A stretch of 23,842 bases of DNA. Source: JAKLFA01 sp964450385. Lineage in GTDB: Bacteria > Omnitrophota > Gorgyraeia > Zapsychrales > JANLHA01. Every line of letters starts with the position of its first letter. Within the stretch, counting starts at the first letter, position 1. The DNA lies in assembly GCA_964450385.1 (NCBI GenBank), contig CAYVEC010000026.1, positions 1 through 23,842 on the forward strand, given 5' to 3'. This document shows, in pieces, positions 21,101 to 23,842 of the stretch. The translations under genes and the position numbers were made by a program. The notes below the pieces were generated by a model. The model had not been told where the DNA came from and made no database searches. It saw only the letters and a list, made by a program, of their open reading frames with translations.

Positions 21101-23580
21101 CTCGCCGGATCAGGGCATCCTGCCCCAAAGGCCTGACACAGCAACCGATCGATCTCGCTATTGATCTCGAGATTCTCGGCATAAAACTCCATAAAGGCTT
21201 GGCGAAGCTTGGCGAGTGTCGCGTGAAGTCGTGGATCCTTCTTCCCCGCAATCGACCAGCTCCCGTTCTCAATAGCATCATACGTAATCGAATTGATCCC
21301 GCTCTGTCGTACCAGAGATGCCTTGCTCATCACGACCTCAGGATTGATCTGCGTCCGCAAAAACGTGACCAACTCTCCCCCGCGCCCTTTCGCGGCGAGA
21401 AGGCGAGCGGTTTCAAGAACGCGACGACTTTCTTCAGCCGGCAATGGCCGTGCCAATTTAAAGGCGGTCACGATCGCGGATCTGATCCGTAATAATCGCG
21501 CCTCAATCGCCTGATGGGCATAGTCGCGGCACCGAACATCCTCAGCATAAAAGGCCGTGATCGCCTGAATAACCTTTTCCAGTGTTCCCTCGGTCCGCCC
21601 TTCTCCGATGTCGCGCCACCGCCCGCTCTCGATACGCCCGTACAGCCCAGAACTCATCGATACGCGTTCAGCGATCTCTCTCTGGGTCACCGCACGATAA
21701 AAATTCAACTGCTCACGAAGAAGGATGAGGAGCTCTCCGCCCTTACGTTCGGCAGCCAGAGCGTCGGCCTGCGCCATCAACGCCTCAAACGACATCGCCT
21801 CACCCTTAAACGCCTTCCAGATCCACTGGCCGAGACGAGCGAGATCCTCTCTCGGGGTAGCCGCGCCAGCGGGCCCAAGCCGCGCGTCATCGACATAGAT
21901 CGTCGAGAAGGCCGCGGCAAGCGCCTCGATCGTCTTCCCGTCAACCGCATATTTTTGGGCTGTCCGGGTGCTGTTCTCTAAATTAATATATGTCACATTC
22001 GATAAGCCGCTCGTCCGGCAGAGGACCGACTGCGATACTCCGGCCCCCCCACCGGCCTGACCCCGTAACAGCTGAAGCAGCTCGCCTGCCTCGCCCGCGT
22101 CCGCTAACCGCTCCGCCTCCTTGAACAGCTGGGTGCGGCTCAATCCATGGACCGGAAAGGCGCTCACCAGCGCCGCCTCAAGCCGCGCGACCTCAGCGCG
22201 ACAGACCTCAGAGGGCAGGCTCGCAAAACGGCTGTCCGCCTCATAGACCATACAGACATGATTGACTAATTTCTTAAGCGTCGCCTTATGGACCGAGTCA
22301 CCCTTATTGATCCATTCACCGGCGGACATGGGCGCCAAGACCGCATAGGAGATCCCGAGGCATTCACTCACAAAATGAGCGCGGTCCATAAAACAATCGA
22401 CCTCCGCTTCAGAACAAATCAACCATATCAACCGACGGGTATCGCCTGCCTGGGCGAGACGCTCGACCTCAGCCAAAAACTCCTCGCGAGGCATGGTCGC
22501 GATGTGAAAGGCCCGGCGGATCACGTCTTTCAATTCCTGTTCGATCCAGCCCGGCGCCCGCTCATTGAGATCATTAAAACGCCGATCGTCCCGATAAAAA
22601 CCGCAGAACCCAGCAACCAATTTTCTAAATATCCCCCGGATCTGCGGACGGTCCGGGTCATACCGCCATTCCCCGCGCTCCATCTGACGATAGGTCTCTA
22701 AAGACAGCCCCAAAAGGAACGAACACCGTAAGACCGTCAATCCCGTCCCGTCATTCGCCCCGGTCCTCAACCATGTAACGAGCTCGCCGTTCTTTCCTGC
22801 CTCAGCCAATGCGCGGGCATGATCAAAGAAGTCGTGTCCCGGACCCGCCGCCAGTTCCGGCGGTACGCGATGGGCAGGATCCTCAACCGCCACGTGGGCC
22901 GCGGTTTTAACCACGGACATTAACGCGATATCGAACAAGGCCGCAAGCCGCGCGACCGTCTCTGGACCGGATCCGGCAAATGCCTCTCCGCAGATCAAGC
23001 GCTGGCCTTGAACCAATCGTTCACGCACCGCCTCAACCATCTTCGCCCGCAGCCCCGCCGAGACATACCCCGACGTGCGGAATTCTTCAAAGGCCTGGTC
23101 CGTTATCCCAGTTGCCCGGGCCACATCGCTGTCACAAAAATCCGCCTGCCGCTCCAAGAGATCCAACAAGGCGCTCCAGTCTCCGGATGTTGACAAGGCC
23201 TCGCTCCGGCGAAGAAGCGCCTCAGGAACAAGAGCCTTGATCCTGCCCCTCTTGCGGATCCGCTCCGGGTCCCTGCCAAAAAAGACGAGCGCGTGATCCC
23301 ATGTCGGGAACATCTTCGTCCTCACGTACCCCAACATGCGCTCATGCCCATCGCGGAGAAGGCCCTGAACCGAGAGGTCCTCGTCAGCCCGTGATCTGAT
23401 GAAAGTCCGAAGATCCTCAAGAGTATATTGATTCTCTTGCGGGTTGCCTCTCGGCAAACGCTTTTTCCGGCGCTGAAGGATCTCGGTCCCGGTCCAGCCC
23501 TGGGCCACGGCAACAAACCGGAGTTTGCGGACCGAGGAGGCGCGCAATTGACGGACCTTAAAAATCGACCACTCCCCTCC
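1..23580 (-). CDS. Giant multidomain membrane protein, internal part (7,860 codons, open at both ends)
   Basis: One minus-strand frame, with codons aligned to base 1 of the window, is free of TAA, TAG and TGA across all 7,860 codons. I translated every 60-base line. The product has coherent domains from end to end: HTH array, HATPase, HPr-like, GNAT-like, kinase-like, HEAT, CheR-type and other SAM methyltransferases, UPF0489-like hydrolase, GT9-like glycosyltransferase, CPBP-like membrane protease and ParB-like. They are joined by a recurring D-x-(A/G)-M linker. Neither start nor stop lies in the window. Internal ATG and GTG codons occur but none follows an intergenic gap, so I set no start. 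At least four membrane helices are predicted, with soluble modules between them. The family is not recognised as a whole. Size and module mix recall giant proteins of Candidatus Omnitrophota (inference). Residue numbers in other entries count from codon 23578-23580 as residue 1. Confidence 0.95.
161..819 (-). other. Acidic linker followed by a small unrecognised alpha/beta domain (residues 7588-7807)
   Basis: From about 590 to 815 the chain is acidic and Pro-rich (PGTDPDPLSEIDRDF, RQIDPEDPRGYEMVPLDP). From 180 to 560 it is a compact alpha/beta domain: RLVMARSGEVALSG, RFWKDRLTKAGLKEIIE, RVYAFLNFKLGVRVRTDEAG, VTGIAAVFNNGYAAWRLADF and VHQAGLVFISGDWAAFVLTA. I do not recognise it. It would lie beyond the last membrane helix and could be extracytoplasmic (inference). 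Confidence 0.4.
820..885 (-). other. Predicted membrane helix
   Basis: The hydrophobic segment GCLAWAVIGVWAACWMLSRL is preceded by VNRRR and followed by an acidic stretch (ADHEEEATERSESSE). By the positive-inside rule the preceding part would be cytoplasmic and the following acidic and Pro-rich part outside. Confidence 0.7.
886..1369 (-). other. Basic helical segment before the last membrane helix (residues 7404-7565)
   Basis: Amphipathic Arg-rich helices are visible (LYAWRIAALREAIANGNADL, FLEREASVEEMERRLHHGIR, WSDLRALYRLALDNSRRKRN, LADAIQAHLAYNRSRL). The segment ends with a Gly-rich turn and RRVNRRRG directly before a hydrophobic helix. No family is recognised. Confidence 0.4.
1370..1530 (-). 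other. ParB/Srx-like nuclease-fold domain, short (residues 7351-7403)
   Basis: The stretch RYSLRPQRAFPPIVVVKDPA then WRGLDGARRILAARVRGESH and IMAYVG matches the core of ParB N-terminal and Srx-like domains: a strand PIVV, a turn, then the (L/I)-D-G-x-R-R-L-A-A-x-x-x-G helix and a strand. The family binds CTP or other nucleotides in ParB. The Gly-Glu-Arg-Arg box of true ParB proteins is not seen, so this is probably a divergent Srx-like fold. It is short and rests on one motif. Confidence 0.5.
1531..2097 (-). other. Unrecognised helical region before the ParB-like domain (residues 7162-7350)
   Basis: The segment begins after the D-Y-A-M linker with helices (ARDMLAIAARYPDVADTAR, YEDMAAAVRRAFEEG), then IAWDEPDGGIFWRVPSALF, and a basic helical part (RSAVHAQAGYRSGIRAMLRR). 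It ends in WIKYRMVYCATQMCCLPEF. It has no recognised family and may be the N-terminal part of the ParB-like module. Confidence 0.4.
2110..2779 (-). other. Unrecognised region after the membrane domain (residues 6934-7157)
   Basis: A strand-rich small domain is suggested by IIITLAIPSDFEEALMAM, RVVVPFRVTILFAE, RRVLFLLGIDAFVDGNGSR and APVLLFTDLSGGEYIEVVPP. It is followed by a short Trp/Arg-rich helix (SRRWAANARWHRAGR), a mildly hydrophobic segment (LGIAIIVSLG) and a low-complexity Ser/Gly/Glu/His linker that ends at the D-Y-A-M motif (2098-2109). Function unknown. Confidence 0.4.
2780..3170 (-). other. Membrane domain resembling CPBP (CAAX-protease-like) intramembrane protease (residues 6804-6934)
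   Basis: Several membrane helices carry the three spaced motifs of the CPBP/ABI family. Motif 1 is VTEPLFFQLFLIG; the first Glu of EExxxR is kept (3148-3150), while the second is Pro and the Arg is Gln. Motif 2, (F/Y)xxxH, is YPWAH in VVSTVWYPWAH (His at 2995-2997). Motif 3, HxxxN, is HVIYN in VMALHVIYNMMI (His at 2821-2823, Asn at 2809-2811). In archaeal Rce1 the catalytic set is the first Glu, two His and the Asn; all four have counterparts here. Spacing is about 51 and 58 residues, somewhat long for the first interval. Activity is therefore possible; a degenerate relic is the alternative. Confidence 0.55.
3171..3959 (-). other. Unrecognised helical region leading to the membrane protease-like domain (residues 6541-6803)
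   Basis: Amphipathic helices dominate: NIEQTLFFDELETVIAKVLH, TRYLDFIAACAVYVGYSGPK, HDKAVHVQTYAMFEDLAQ and DVATAFEAIHSFLTG. A D-P-A-M linker lies inside at 3370-3381. After it comes a mildly hydrophobic stretch (RGARVVLASVLASAAGFS). No family is recognised. Confidence 0.45.
3960..4665 (-). other. SAM-fold transferase-like domain 3 (residues 6306-6540)
   Basis: The segment VLVLPAYGTLPFWMIVCGAR (4444-4503) is followed by RVMGIDLDPAVIAWQKAR, a typical strand-acidic-helix end of SAM binding. Further on are IAFEQGDILDL, YDVALVPHLFGFPNG and a final strand PGGTVLVFPGKYSG. The glycine-rich motif I is altered (LPAYGTLPFW), so cofactor binding is less certain. The G-(V/I)-D-x-D-P-x-(V/A)-I-A-W-Q-K element is seen in uncharacterised methyltransferase-like proteins. 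A methyl- or aminocarboxypropyl-type transferase is possible. Confidence 0.6.
4690..5820 (-). other. GT-B glycosyltransferase-like domain, resembling family 9 (residues 5921-6296)
   Basis: Two Rossmann-like halves are seen. The first has FDRVIVFGRKNLLSWPVLTA, KIFIINAIG and RLYISLGSVDLFL. The second starts with VVVLNPLYGRSGSFRKRLL, then YRNLAEHILRDLPTAYLVFN, and carries TVVVTENSGVAHLADWM (4867-4917) followed by PRMVFVEPP. The E/D-S-G-x-x-H-L-A element is typical of family 9 (ADP-heptose:LPS heptosyltransferase-like) enzymes. Those act in envelope polysaccharide synthesis; here the acceptor is unknown. It is bounded by D-G-A-M (5887-5898) and D-G-G-M (4669-4680). Confidence 0.7.
5880..5900 (-). 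repeat. Exact 21-base DNA repeat at a linker, copy 2
   Basis: Identical to 7392-7412. The two copies bracket both methyltransferase-like domains 1 and 2, a segment of about 1.5 kb. Confidence 0.85.
5899..6600 (-). other. Class I SAM-dependent methyltransferase-like domain 2 (residues 5661-5894)
   Basis: Motif I is LAILDIGTDRGAFAAGL (6361-6411), followed by VDSIEIS (acidic ribose-binding residue in 6316-6336), then LIEGDVL (motif III region) and YDIVYFFFTSADD (motif IV). The final strands include PGAIFISPLF. It differs in sequence from domain 1, so this is not a recent tandem copy. It is flanked by D-Q-G-M and D-G-A-M linkers. Substrate unknown. Confidence 0.8.
6640..7374 (-). other. Class I SAM-dependent methyltransferase-like domain 1 (residues 5403-5646)
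   Basis: Motif I is RILDLGPCANATAGLLLGL (7141-7197). It is followed by a strand with the ribose-binding acidic residue, VDVMEPNRVGMRYY (7084-7125). A later strand, YDVVVAANVLDFFVV (about 6907-6954), corresponds to motif IV. The final strand is GSLIFMGMHGD. The fold is a standard Rossmann-type methyltransferase; the substrate is not known. It lies between the D-P-A-M (7375-7386) and D-Q-G-M (6628-6639) linkers. Confidence 0.8.
7392..7412 (-). repeat. Exact 21-base DNA repeat at a linker, copy 1
   Basis: Identical over 21 bases to 5880-5900 and in the same codon phase, encoding DGAMVA. It lies between the UPF0489-like domain and methyltransferase-like domain 1. Confidence 0.85.
7414..8061 (-). 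other. UPF0489 / arginase-like metallohydrolase domain (residues 5174-5389)
   Basis: The module opens with ISVVRIKDHHEIYPYLQYR and then PAMAVINFDAHSDI (7921-7950), followed by EGNWGWRL. This order fits the UPF0489 family: a D-H-H-E start, then a strand carrying D-x-H-x-D and a short N/S-W segment. A second acidic strand, LTVDADAYSL (7651-7680), corresponds to the second metal-binding D-x-D of the arginase/deacetylase fold. A late LAESPGYVSRQADDGYFQAI (7456-7515) fits the family end. The metal-ligand-like Asp and His residues are present, so hydrolase activity is plausible. The substrate is unknown. It sits neatly between two linkers (8074-8085 and 7399-7410). Confidence 0.7.
8090..8682 (-). 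other. Second helical/HEAT-like block (residues 4967-5163)
   Basis: The block is bounded by D-G-A-M (8683-8694) and D-H-A-M (8074-8085). The first half is Trp-rich helical (WDVWQAMYIAVNQALMRVGP, WGIFSWQMWNLRKLL). The second half contains a HEAT-type pair, EAAAAKLGEWGDPEAVPFLL, then QGVRVAAARAAIGLI. The pattern G-(D/S)-PEAV-x-FL is shared with the repeats at 9900-10560, so both blocks probably derive from the same repeat type. Confidence 0.6.
8680..8701 (-). repeat. Exact 22-base DNA repeat at a linker, copy 2
   Basis: Identical to 9874-9895 and in the same codon phase. It lies between the CheR extension and the second HEAT-like block, so the two copies bracket the CheR-type module. Confidence 0.85.
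8695..9239 (-). other. Unrecognised helical extension after the CheR domain (residues 4781-4962)
   Basis: The chain continues with NLKSHGLAQVFYGRERAQDI, then helices (KKIVGRLLRSVQASS, AAYIRHWMRWCVKD, IWFDYLEEKLPVIL) and ends at the D-G-A-M linker at 8683-8694. The first residues may complete the last strands of the methyltransferase. The rest has no recognised family. Confidence 0.45.
9240..9840 (-). other. CheR-type SAM methyltransferase domain (residues 4581-4780)
   Basis: The SAM-binding motif is LTVGSSSGEEGYDVVMAV (9667-9720), matching the CheR signature S-x-G-E-E-x-Y. Next comes ITDIDPRLVEIARRGIY (9559-9609), matching CheR A-T-D-I-x-x-x-x-L-x-x-A-x-x-G-x-Y. The later strand RFNLIVARNVHYV (9301-9339) matches F-D-(L/V)-I-x-(C/A)-R-N-V. 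In chemotaxis CheR methylates glutamates of receptors; here the substrate is unknown. The N-terminal helical CheR subdomain is not evident; in its place lies a short D-G-A-M linker and HEAT-like repeats. No chemotaxis partner is visible. Confidence 0.85.
9874..9895 (-). repeat. Exact 22-base DNA repeat at a linker, copy 1
   Basis: This copy, between HEAT-like repeats and the CheR-type domain, is identical over 22 bases to 8680-8701. It encodes the residues AADGAMV. The identity ends at both flanks. Confidence 0.85.
9900..10560 (-). other. HEAT-like helical repeats after the kinase (residues 4341-4560)
   Basis: Paired helices with the HEAT/PBS-lyase pattern recur: GIRVAIVREIAALGSPEAVA followed by FLVQGLYDDDY; SVESARALLDMAEDHEAAVA; NDVQAAAALGAAGLPFLLAY; and GRELRLTIIRTIVALGGYEA followed by AETLRHLL. 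The ALG-(S/G/A)-x-EA turn is characteristic. Such repeats form a curved protein-binding surface, so this block is probably a spacer or docking arm between the kinase and the CheR-type methyltransferase. It ends at the D-G-A-M linker at 9877-9888. Confidence 0.7.
10770..11480 (-). other. Protein-kinase-like domain with intact catalytic residues (residues 4034-4270)
   Basis: This is a eukaryotic-type Ser/Thr kinase or aminoglycoside-phosphotransferase-like fold. The ATP-anchoring Lys lies in GQEFFAKYADD (11377-11379). The catalytic loop is CHWDIHVGNLWI, with the catalytic Asp at 11050-11052 and the metal-binding Asn at 11035-11037. The DFG triplet is in KLLDFGLS (Asp at 10996-10998). An APE-like end to the activation segment, ISPSEVFKRR, is followed by a helix, YSLSCVIAWLL, where kinases have D-x-(W/Y)-S-x-G. 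The usual Arg of HRD is Trp and the Lys two residues after the Asp is His, as in many bacterial HxDxHxxN kinases. The glycine-rich loop is not clear. Activity is plausible. The module starts just after the D-H-A-M linker and runs directly into HEAT-like repeats. Confidence 0.8.
11548..12090 (-). other. Unrecognised module before the kinase (residues 3831-4011)
   Basis: This is a linker-bounded module between D-S-A-M (12091-12102) and D-H-A-M (11536-11547). It begins helical (EKKEIVARLAWAVGE, LWQAARAMEADLGRLWFYLR) and ends with a run of strands (EGVLVEVASIYPGDPSAAV, AALTLKVFHGG, REHVEVRRTDRGKVVFKRTR) that resembles a beta-sandwich or immunoglobulin-like half. I cannot assign a family. Confidence 0.45.
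12103..12984 (-). other. Unrecognised alpha/beta module between two linkers (residues 3533-3826)
   Basis: The segment lies between the D-R-G-M linker (12985-12996) and the D-S-A-M linker (12091-12102), so it is probably one module of about 290 residues. It has mixed strands and helices: LVWLLLNSD, YACAVHVFYRGETG, LGLVRFSASSIGEAFQ, ARRLRSFLDEYPDGW, SVVYFIKWFRVAGTLLERDL and ASLILPPGRRVVRVIFTAED. I recognise no family and see no obvious catalytic motif. Confidence 0.45.
12997..14220 (-). other. Unrecognised region after the membrane block (residues 3121-3528)
   Basis: It starts with a possible weak hydrophobic stretch (TIPLLVPVLNPAP, about 14137-14163) and a Pro/Ala/Asp-rich linker. A strand-rich part follows (LGLPMGLEVEVVSPDTEYID, GGVICFKK, GGAYVRFYEYA), then a short hydrophobic segment (SRLVMIVVVLMCIS, about 13600-13644) that is too short for a confident membrane helix. 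From 13020 to 13500 it is helical (TRLAEIGDGLRDMFDHLIAE, PEVVDEVREAILAAS). No family or active-site motif is recognised. It ends at the D-R-G-M linker at 12985-12996. Confidence 0.45.
14221..14775 (-). other. Three predicted membrane helices with a duplicated MTC..EV segment (residues 2936-3120)
   Basis: Helix 1 (14701-14760) reads VLVAISAGMIIAAGLLAFSP. Helix 2 (14641-14700) reads ALAAVCFVVIVLGCAFIGMF. About 120 mainly charged residues follow, including YYEYIDDRGRYVF and a very basic stretch (QKTPRDPEAARRLRQYEYSR, KRRGRVRG). Then comes helix 3 (about 14221-14289), EVIVGIGAGCLLAAAFVPWI. Helix 1 is preceded by MTCSEV and helix 3 by MTCVEV; the two helices align with the same EV-(L/I)-V-x-I-x-AG core, so they look like copies. 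The basic stretch before helix 3 predicts that side is cytoplasmic by the positive-inside rule. The flanking soluble modules therefore belong to a membrane-anchored chain. Confidence 0.75.
14776..17673 (-). other. Unrecognised region of about 965 residues, mostly helical (residues 1970-2935)
   Basis: It begins after the D-H-G-M linker at 17674-17685. The first 150 residues alternate strand and helix (KKYVPVFEARRYTLVDAIGA, LVIVDAYALTDLL) and look like a small alpha/beta domain. The remainder is dominated by long amphipathic helices rich in Arg, Glu, Ala and Leu, for example MMYAIFLALEKIVEDKKRL, RAVEEFAYRASEALRE and AVYARMAEEWAYRREKSARR. No catalytic motif or family is recognised, and no D-x-(A/G)-M linker occurs, so it may be one large unit. 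It ends at a pair of membrane helices. Confidence 0.5.
17760..18297 (-). other. GNAT-like acetyltransferase domain, divergent (residues 1762-1940)
   Basis: The module starts right after the D-P-G-M linker at 18298-18309. It contains IDGVFPNLPQAGHGLGSLAV (around 17970-18012), which resembles the GNAT acetyl-CoA loop: a strand, then Q/R-x-x-G-x-G and the start of a helix. It is followed by a strand (APVTFCIVG) and a helix MWNFARI, where many GNAT proteins have the N-x-x-A-x-x-x-Y helix. The earlier part, YYFIFNRVRLTGLDGHIVLV, would be the first strands. Identity is low and the Gly-rich loop is the only strong motif, so another alpha/beta fold is possible. Confidence 0.4.
18440..18722 (-). other. 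HPr-like phosphocarrier fold domain (residues 1620-1714)
   Basis: The segment begins with a strand, RTIRFSN, and then PKGMHPVAALRIAEFCQYIE. This matches the start of HPr, where N-x-x-G-L-H-A-R-P-A-A carries the phosphorylated His. The His here is at 18685-18687. One residue is missing in the loop after it and the usual Arg is absent. The middle, REVTGGAAQNLRELGIHDRDRITVIAV, matches the HPr strand, the helix with its L-x-x-LG, and the last strand; the regulatory Ser of Gram-positive HPr is replaced. Fold similarity is good. Phosphorylation at this His is possible but not shown, because the loop is altered. Confidence 0.65.
18838..19340 (-). other. GHKL / HATPase_c ATP-binding domain (residues 1414-1581)
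   Basis: This is an ATP-binding fold of the gyrase/Hsp90/histidine kinase/MutL type. The N box is LTEFVVNALKYG, with the Mg-binding Asn at 19276-19278 and its partner Glu at 19288-19290. The G1 box is EDHGPGVD (Asp at 19201-19203). The G2 glycines are in LGLGGLGLYESRILARKVGG (18895-18954), followed by a terminal strand RGSCFSLMMP. A lid insertion carries HFMGHGNGSA. All key residues are present, so ATP binding is plausible. I see no classical DHp helix with a phospho-accepting His directly before it, so a canonical histidine kinase is not shown. It is followed by an HPr-like domain, which suggests a phosphotransfer-related block (inference). Confidence 0.85.
19504..20769 (-). other. Unrecognised helical region with Pro/Ala linker and small alpha/beta part (residues 938-1359)
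   Basis: From 20100 to 20769 the chain is helical and rich in Met and aromatic residues, with no family I recognise. A low-complexity linker (APPAAPAASATTEDHSDNG) follows at about 20010-20080. The part from 19600 to 19970 alternates strands and helices (VQVEIRFVPE, TDFLIMIRLPGAP, SPVSGTVFEVKCV) and could be the N-terminal section of the histidine-kinase-like module that follows. A charged helix with several Lys and Arg residues (19510-19610) leads into the first D-P-A-M linker at 19492-19503. Confidence 0.5.
20770..23220 (-). repeat. Tandem array of about seven XRE-like helix-turn-helix units (residues 121-937)
   Basis: Seven successive units share one plan: a leading helix of the type (A)-x-x-LA-x-x-G, then GEL-(L/V)-x-(L/F)-LR, then an HTH core ending in Y/L-x-x-(I/M/L)-E-x-G/S, then a trailing helix ending in A-F-x-x-F-Y. 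Approximate units, N to C: 22861-23220, 22501-22860, 22141-22500, 21799-22140, 21454-21798, 21121-21453 and 20770-21018. The clearest cores are SLETYRQMERGEW (second), SNVTYINLENSTR (fourth), TQREIAERVSMSSGLYGRIE (fifth), INSITYDAIENGSW (sixth) and SEADLAEQAGVAVEAVHGLE (seventh). Units 1 and 3 are more divergent. Between units 6 and 7 lies a short Ala/Pro/Lys linker. The E-x-G ending of helix four is typical of XRE/Cro-fold HTH domains. Whether they bind DNA or serve as protein-binding scaffolds is unknown. Confidence 0.7.
23221..23580 (-). other. HTH-like module of the FGSW..AL type (residues 1-120)
   Basis: The second half reads ERMLGYVRTKMFPTWDHALV followed by FFGRDPERIRKRGR. This matches the loose pattern of a small helix-turn-helix family in which an alkaline helix is followed by F-(G/P)-(S/T)-W-x-x-AL-x-x-x-G and then x-x-x-I-x-x-R. 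The first half (GGEWSIFKVRQLRASS and TLEDLRTFIRSR) resembles the preceding W...V...I..L helix of the same family. The N-terminal edge falls in the assembly gap. DNA binding is a family-based inference; no target is visible. Confidence 0.5.
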
Positions 23581-23590
23581 NNNNNNNNNN
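23581..23590. other. Assembly gap (10 N)
   Basis: Ten consecutive N interrupt the coding frame. The downstream frame ends a codon exactly at 23581 and the upstream frame begins one at 23591. If one gene spans the gap, the missing DNA must be a multiple of three bases long, so ten is a placeholder and not the true length. Confidence 0.95.
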
Positions 23591-23842
23591 TCCAAGTTCT
23601 CGCGCGAGATCGGTAATGATGTCCTCATCGCGCACGAGGGCAGGCCTGCCCAATCCAAAGTCACAGGCAAAGACAAGCGCCTCTTCTCGCGACAGGTGTT
23701 CGGACATGGCTTCCTGAAGGTGATCCGCCAGGATCCCAGTCTCCGCACTCGCCGCGTCGATCCCGCTCCGTCGCGTCACTGCCTCAAGCTCGCTCTTTCC
23801 AGATGCTGTGACCGGGTCGTGATCCCGCGCCTCCTCCGCCGG
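23591..23842 (-). CDS. Upstream fragment, probably the same giant gene (84 codons, partial)
   Basis: The 252 bases beyond the N run read as 84 open minus-strand codons running off the window edge. The product has a natural-looking amphipathic helical composition, for example LADHLQEAMSEHLSREEAL and VRDEDIITDLARELG, and no recognised domain. A GTG at 23777-23779 could be called as a start, but the frame is open before it and no ribosome binding site stands out, so I treat it as internal. The codon phase differs from the downstream frame by the ten-base N run. This is expected if the N run is a placeholder of arbitrary length. That both pieces belong to one gene is inferred from strand, style and lack of any visible boundary; a gene boundary hidden in the gap cannot be excluded. 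Confidence 0.7.

Noticed and set aside
23558..23779. A small gene starting with GTG at 23779 and ending at 23558
   Set aside because: The stop is reached only by reading through the ten N in a phase fixed by placeholder length, and the frame is open upstream of the GTG. It is better read as part of the giant gene.
1..23842. NRPS or PKS megasynthase
   Set aside because: No repeated adenylation, condensation, ketosynthase or carrier-protein motifs are present; the modules are mutually unrelated enzyme and scaffold folds.
1..23842. CRISPR array, tRNA, rRNA, insertion sequence, promoter or terminator
   Set aside because: There is no spaced direct repeat array, no clover-leaf or ribosomal signature, no transposase motif and no non-coding stretch in which such signals could be recognised.

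Overview
The window is the inside of a single giant protein-coding gene on the minus strand. I read the reverse strand codon by codon from 23580 down to 1 and met no stop in 7,860 consecutive codons. The frame runs off the low-coordinate edge. At the high-coordinate edge a run of ten N (23581-23590) separates it from 84 more open codons (23591-23842), which probably belong to the same gene. I saw no intergenic spacer, promoter, terminator, RNA gene, transposon or CRISPR array. The antisense ORFs, up to 330 codons long, are shadows of a GC-rich coding strand. The gene size, the GC-rich DNA and the mixture of kinase, HATPase, HPr-like, methyltransferase, HEAT and HTH modules suggest a bacterium of the Candidatus Omnitrophota type, where proteins of tens of thousands of residues have been reported. 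That assignment is inference; there is no marker gene here.

Layout in protein order (N to C, so descending coordinates): an FGSW-type HTH-like module (23221-23580); seven consecutive XRE-like helix-turn-helix units of about 80-120 residues (20770-23220); an unrecognised helical region; a GHKL/HATPase_c ATP-binding domain with N, G1 and G2 boxes (18838-19340); an HPr-like domain (18440-18722); a GNAT-like domain (17760-18297); about 3 kb of unrecognised helical protein (14776-17673); three predicted membrane helices with a duplicated sequence (14221-14775); about 2.7 kb of unrecognised modules; a protein-kinase-like domain with Lys, HxD, Asn and DFG residues (10770-11480); HEAT-like repeats; a CheR-type methyltransferase; more HEAT-like repeats; a UPF0489/arginase-like metallohydrolase; two class I SAM methyltransferase-like domains; a GT-B glycosyltransferase resembling family 9; a third SAM-fold domain; a membrane domain with CPBP (CAAX-protease-like) motifs (2780-3170); a ParB-like domain; one more membrane helix; and a Pro/Asp-rich tail at the window edge.

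A short linker motif, Asp-x-(Ala/Gly)-Met, occurs 16 times from 19503 to 2098 and mostly marks borders between recognised domains. Two pairs of these linkers are identical at DNA level over 21-22 bases. This suggests that the gene grew by joining or exchanging modules through short repeated junctions. The combination of DNA-binding-like, ATP-binding, phosphotransfer-like, methyl-transfer, glycosyl-transfer and intramembrane-protease-like modules in one membrane-spanning chain is the main point of interest. What the whole protein does cannot be told from the sequence.
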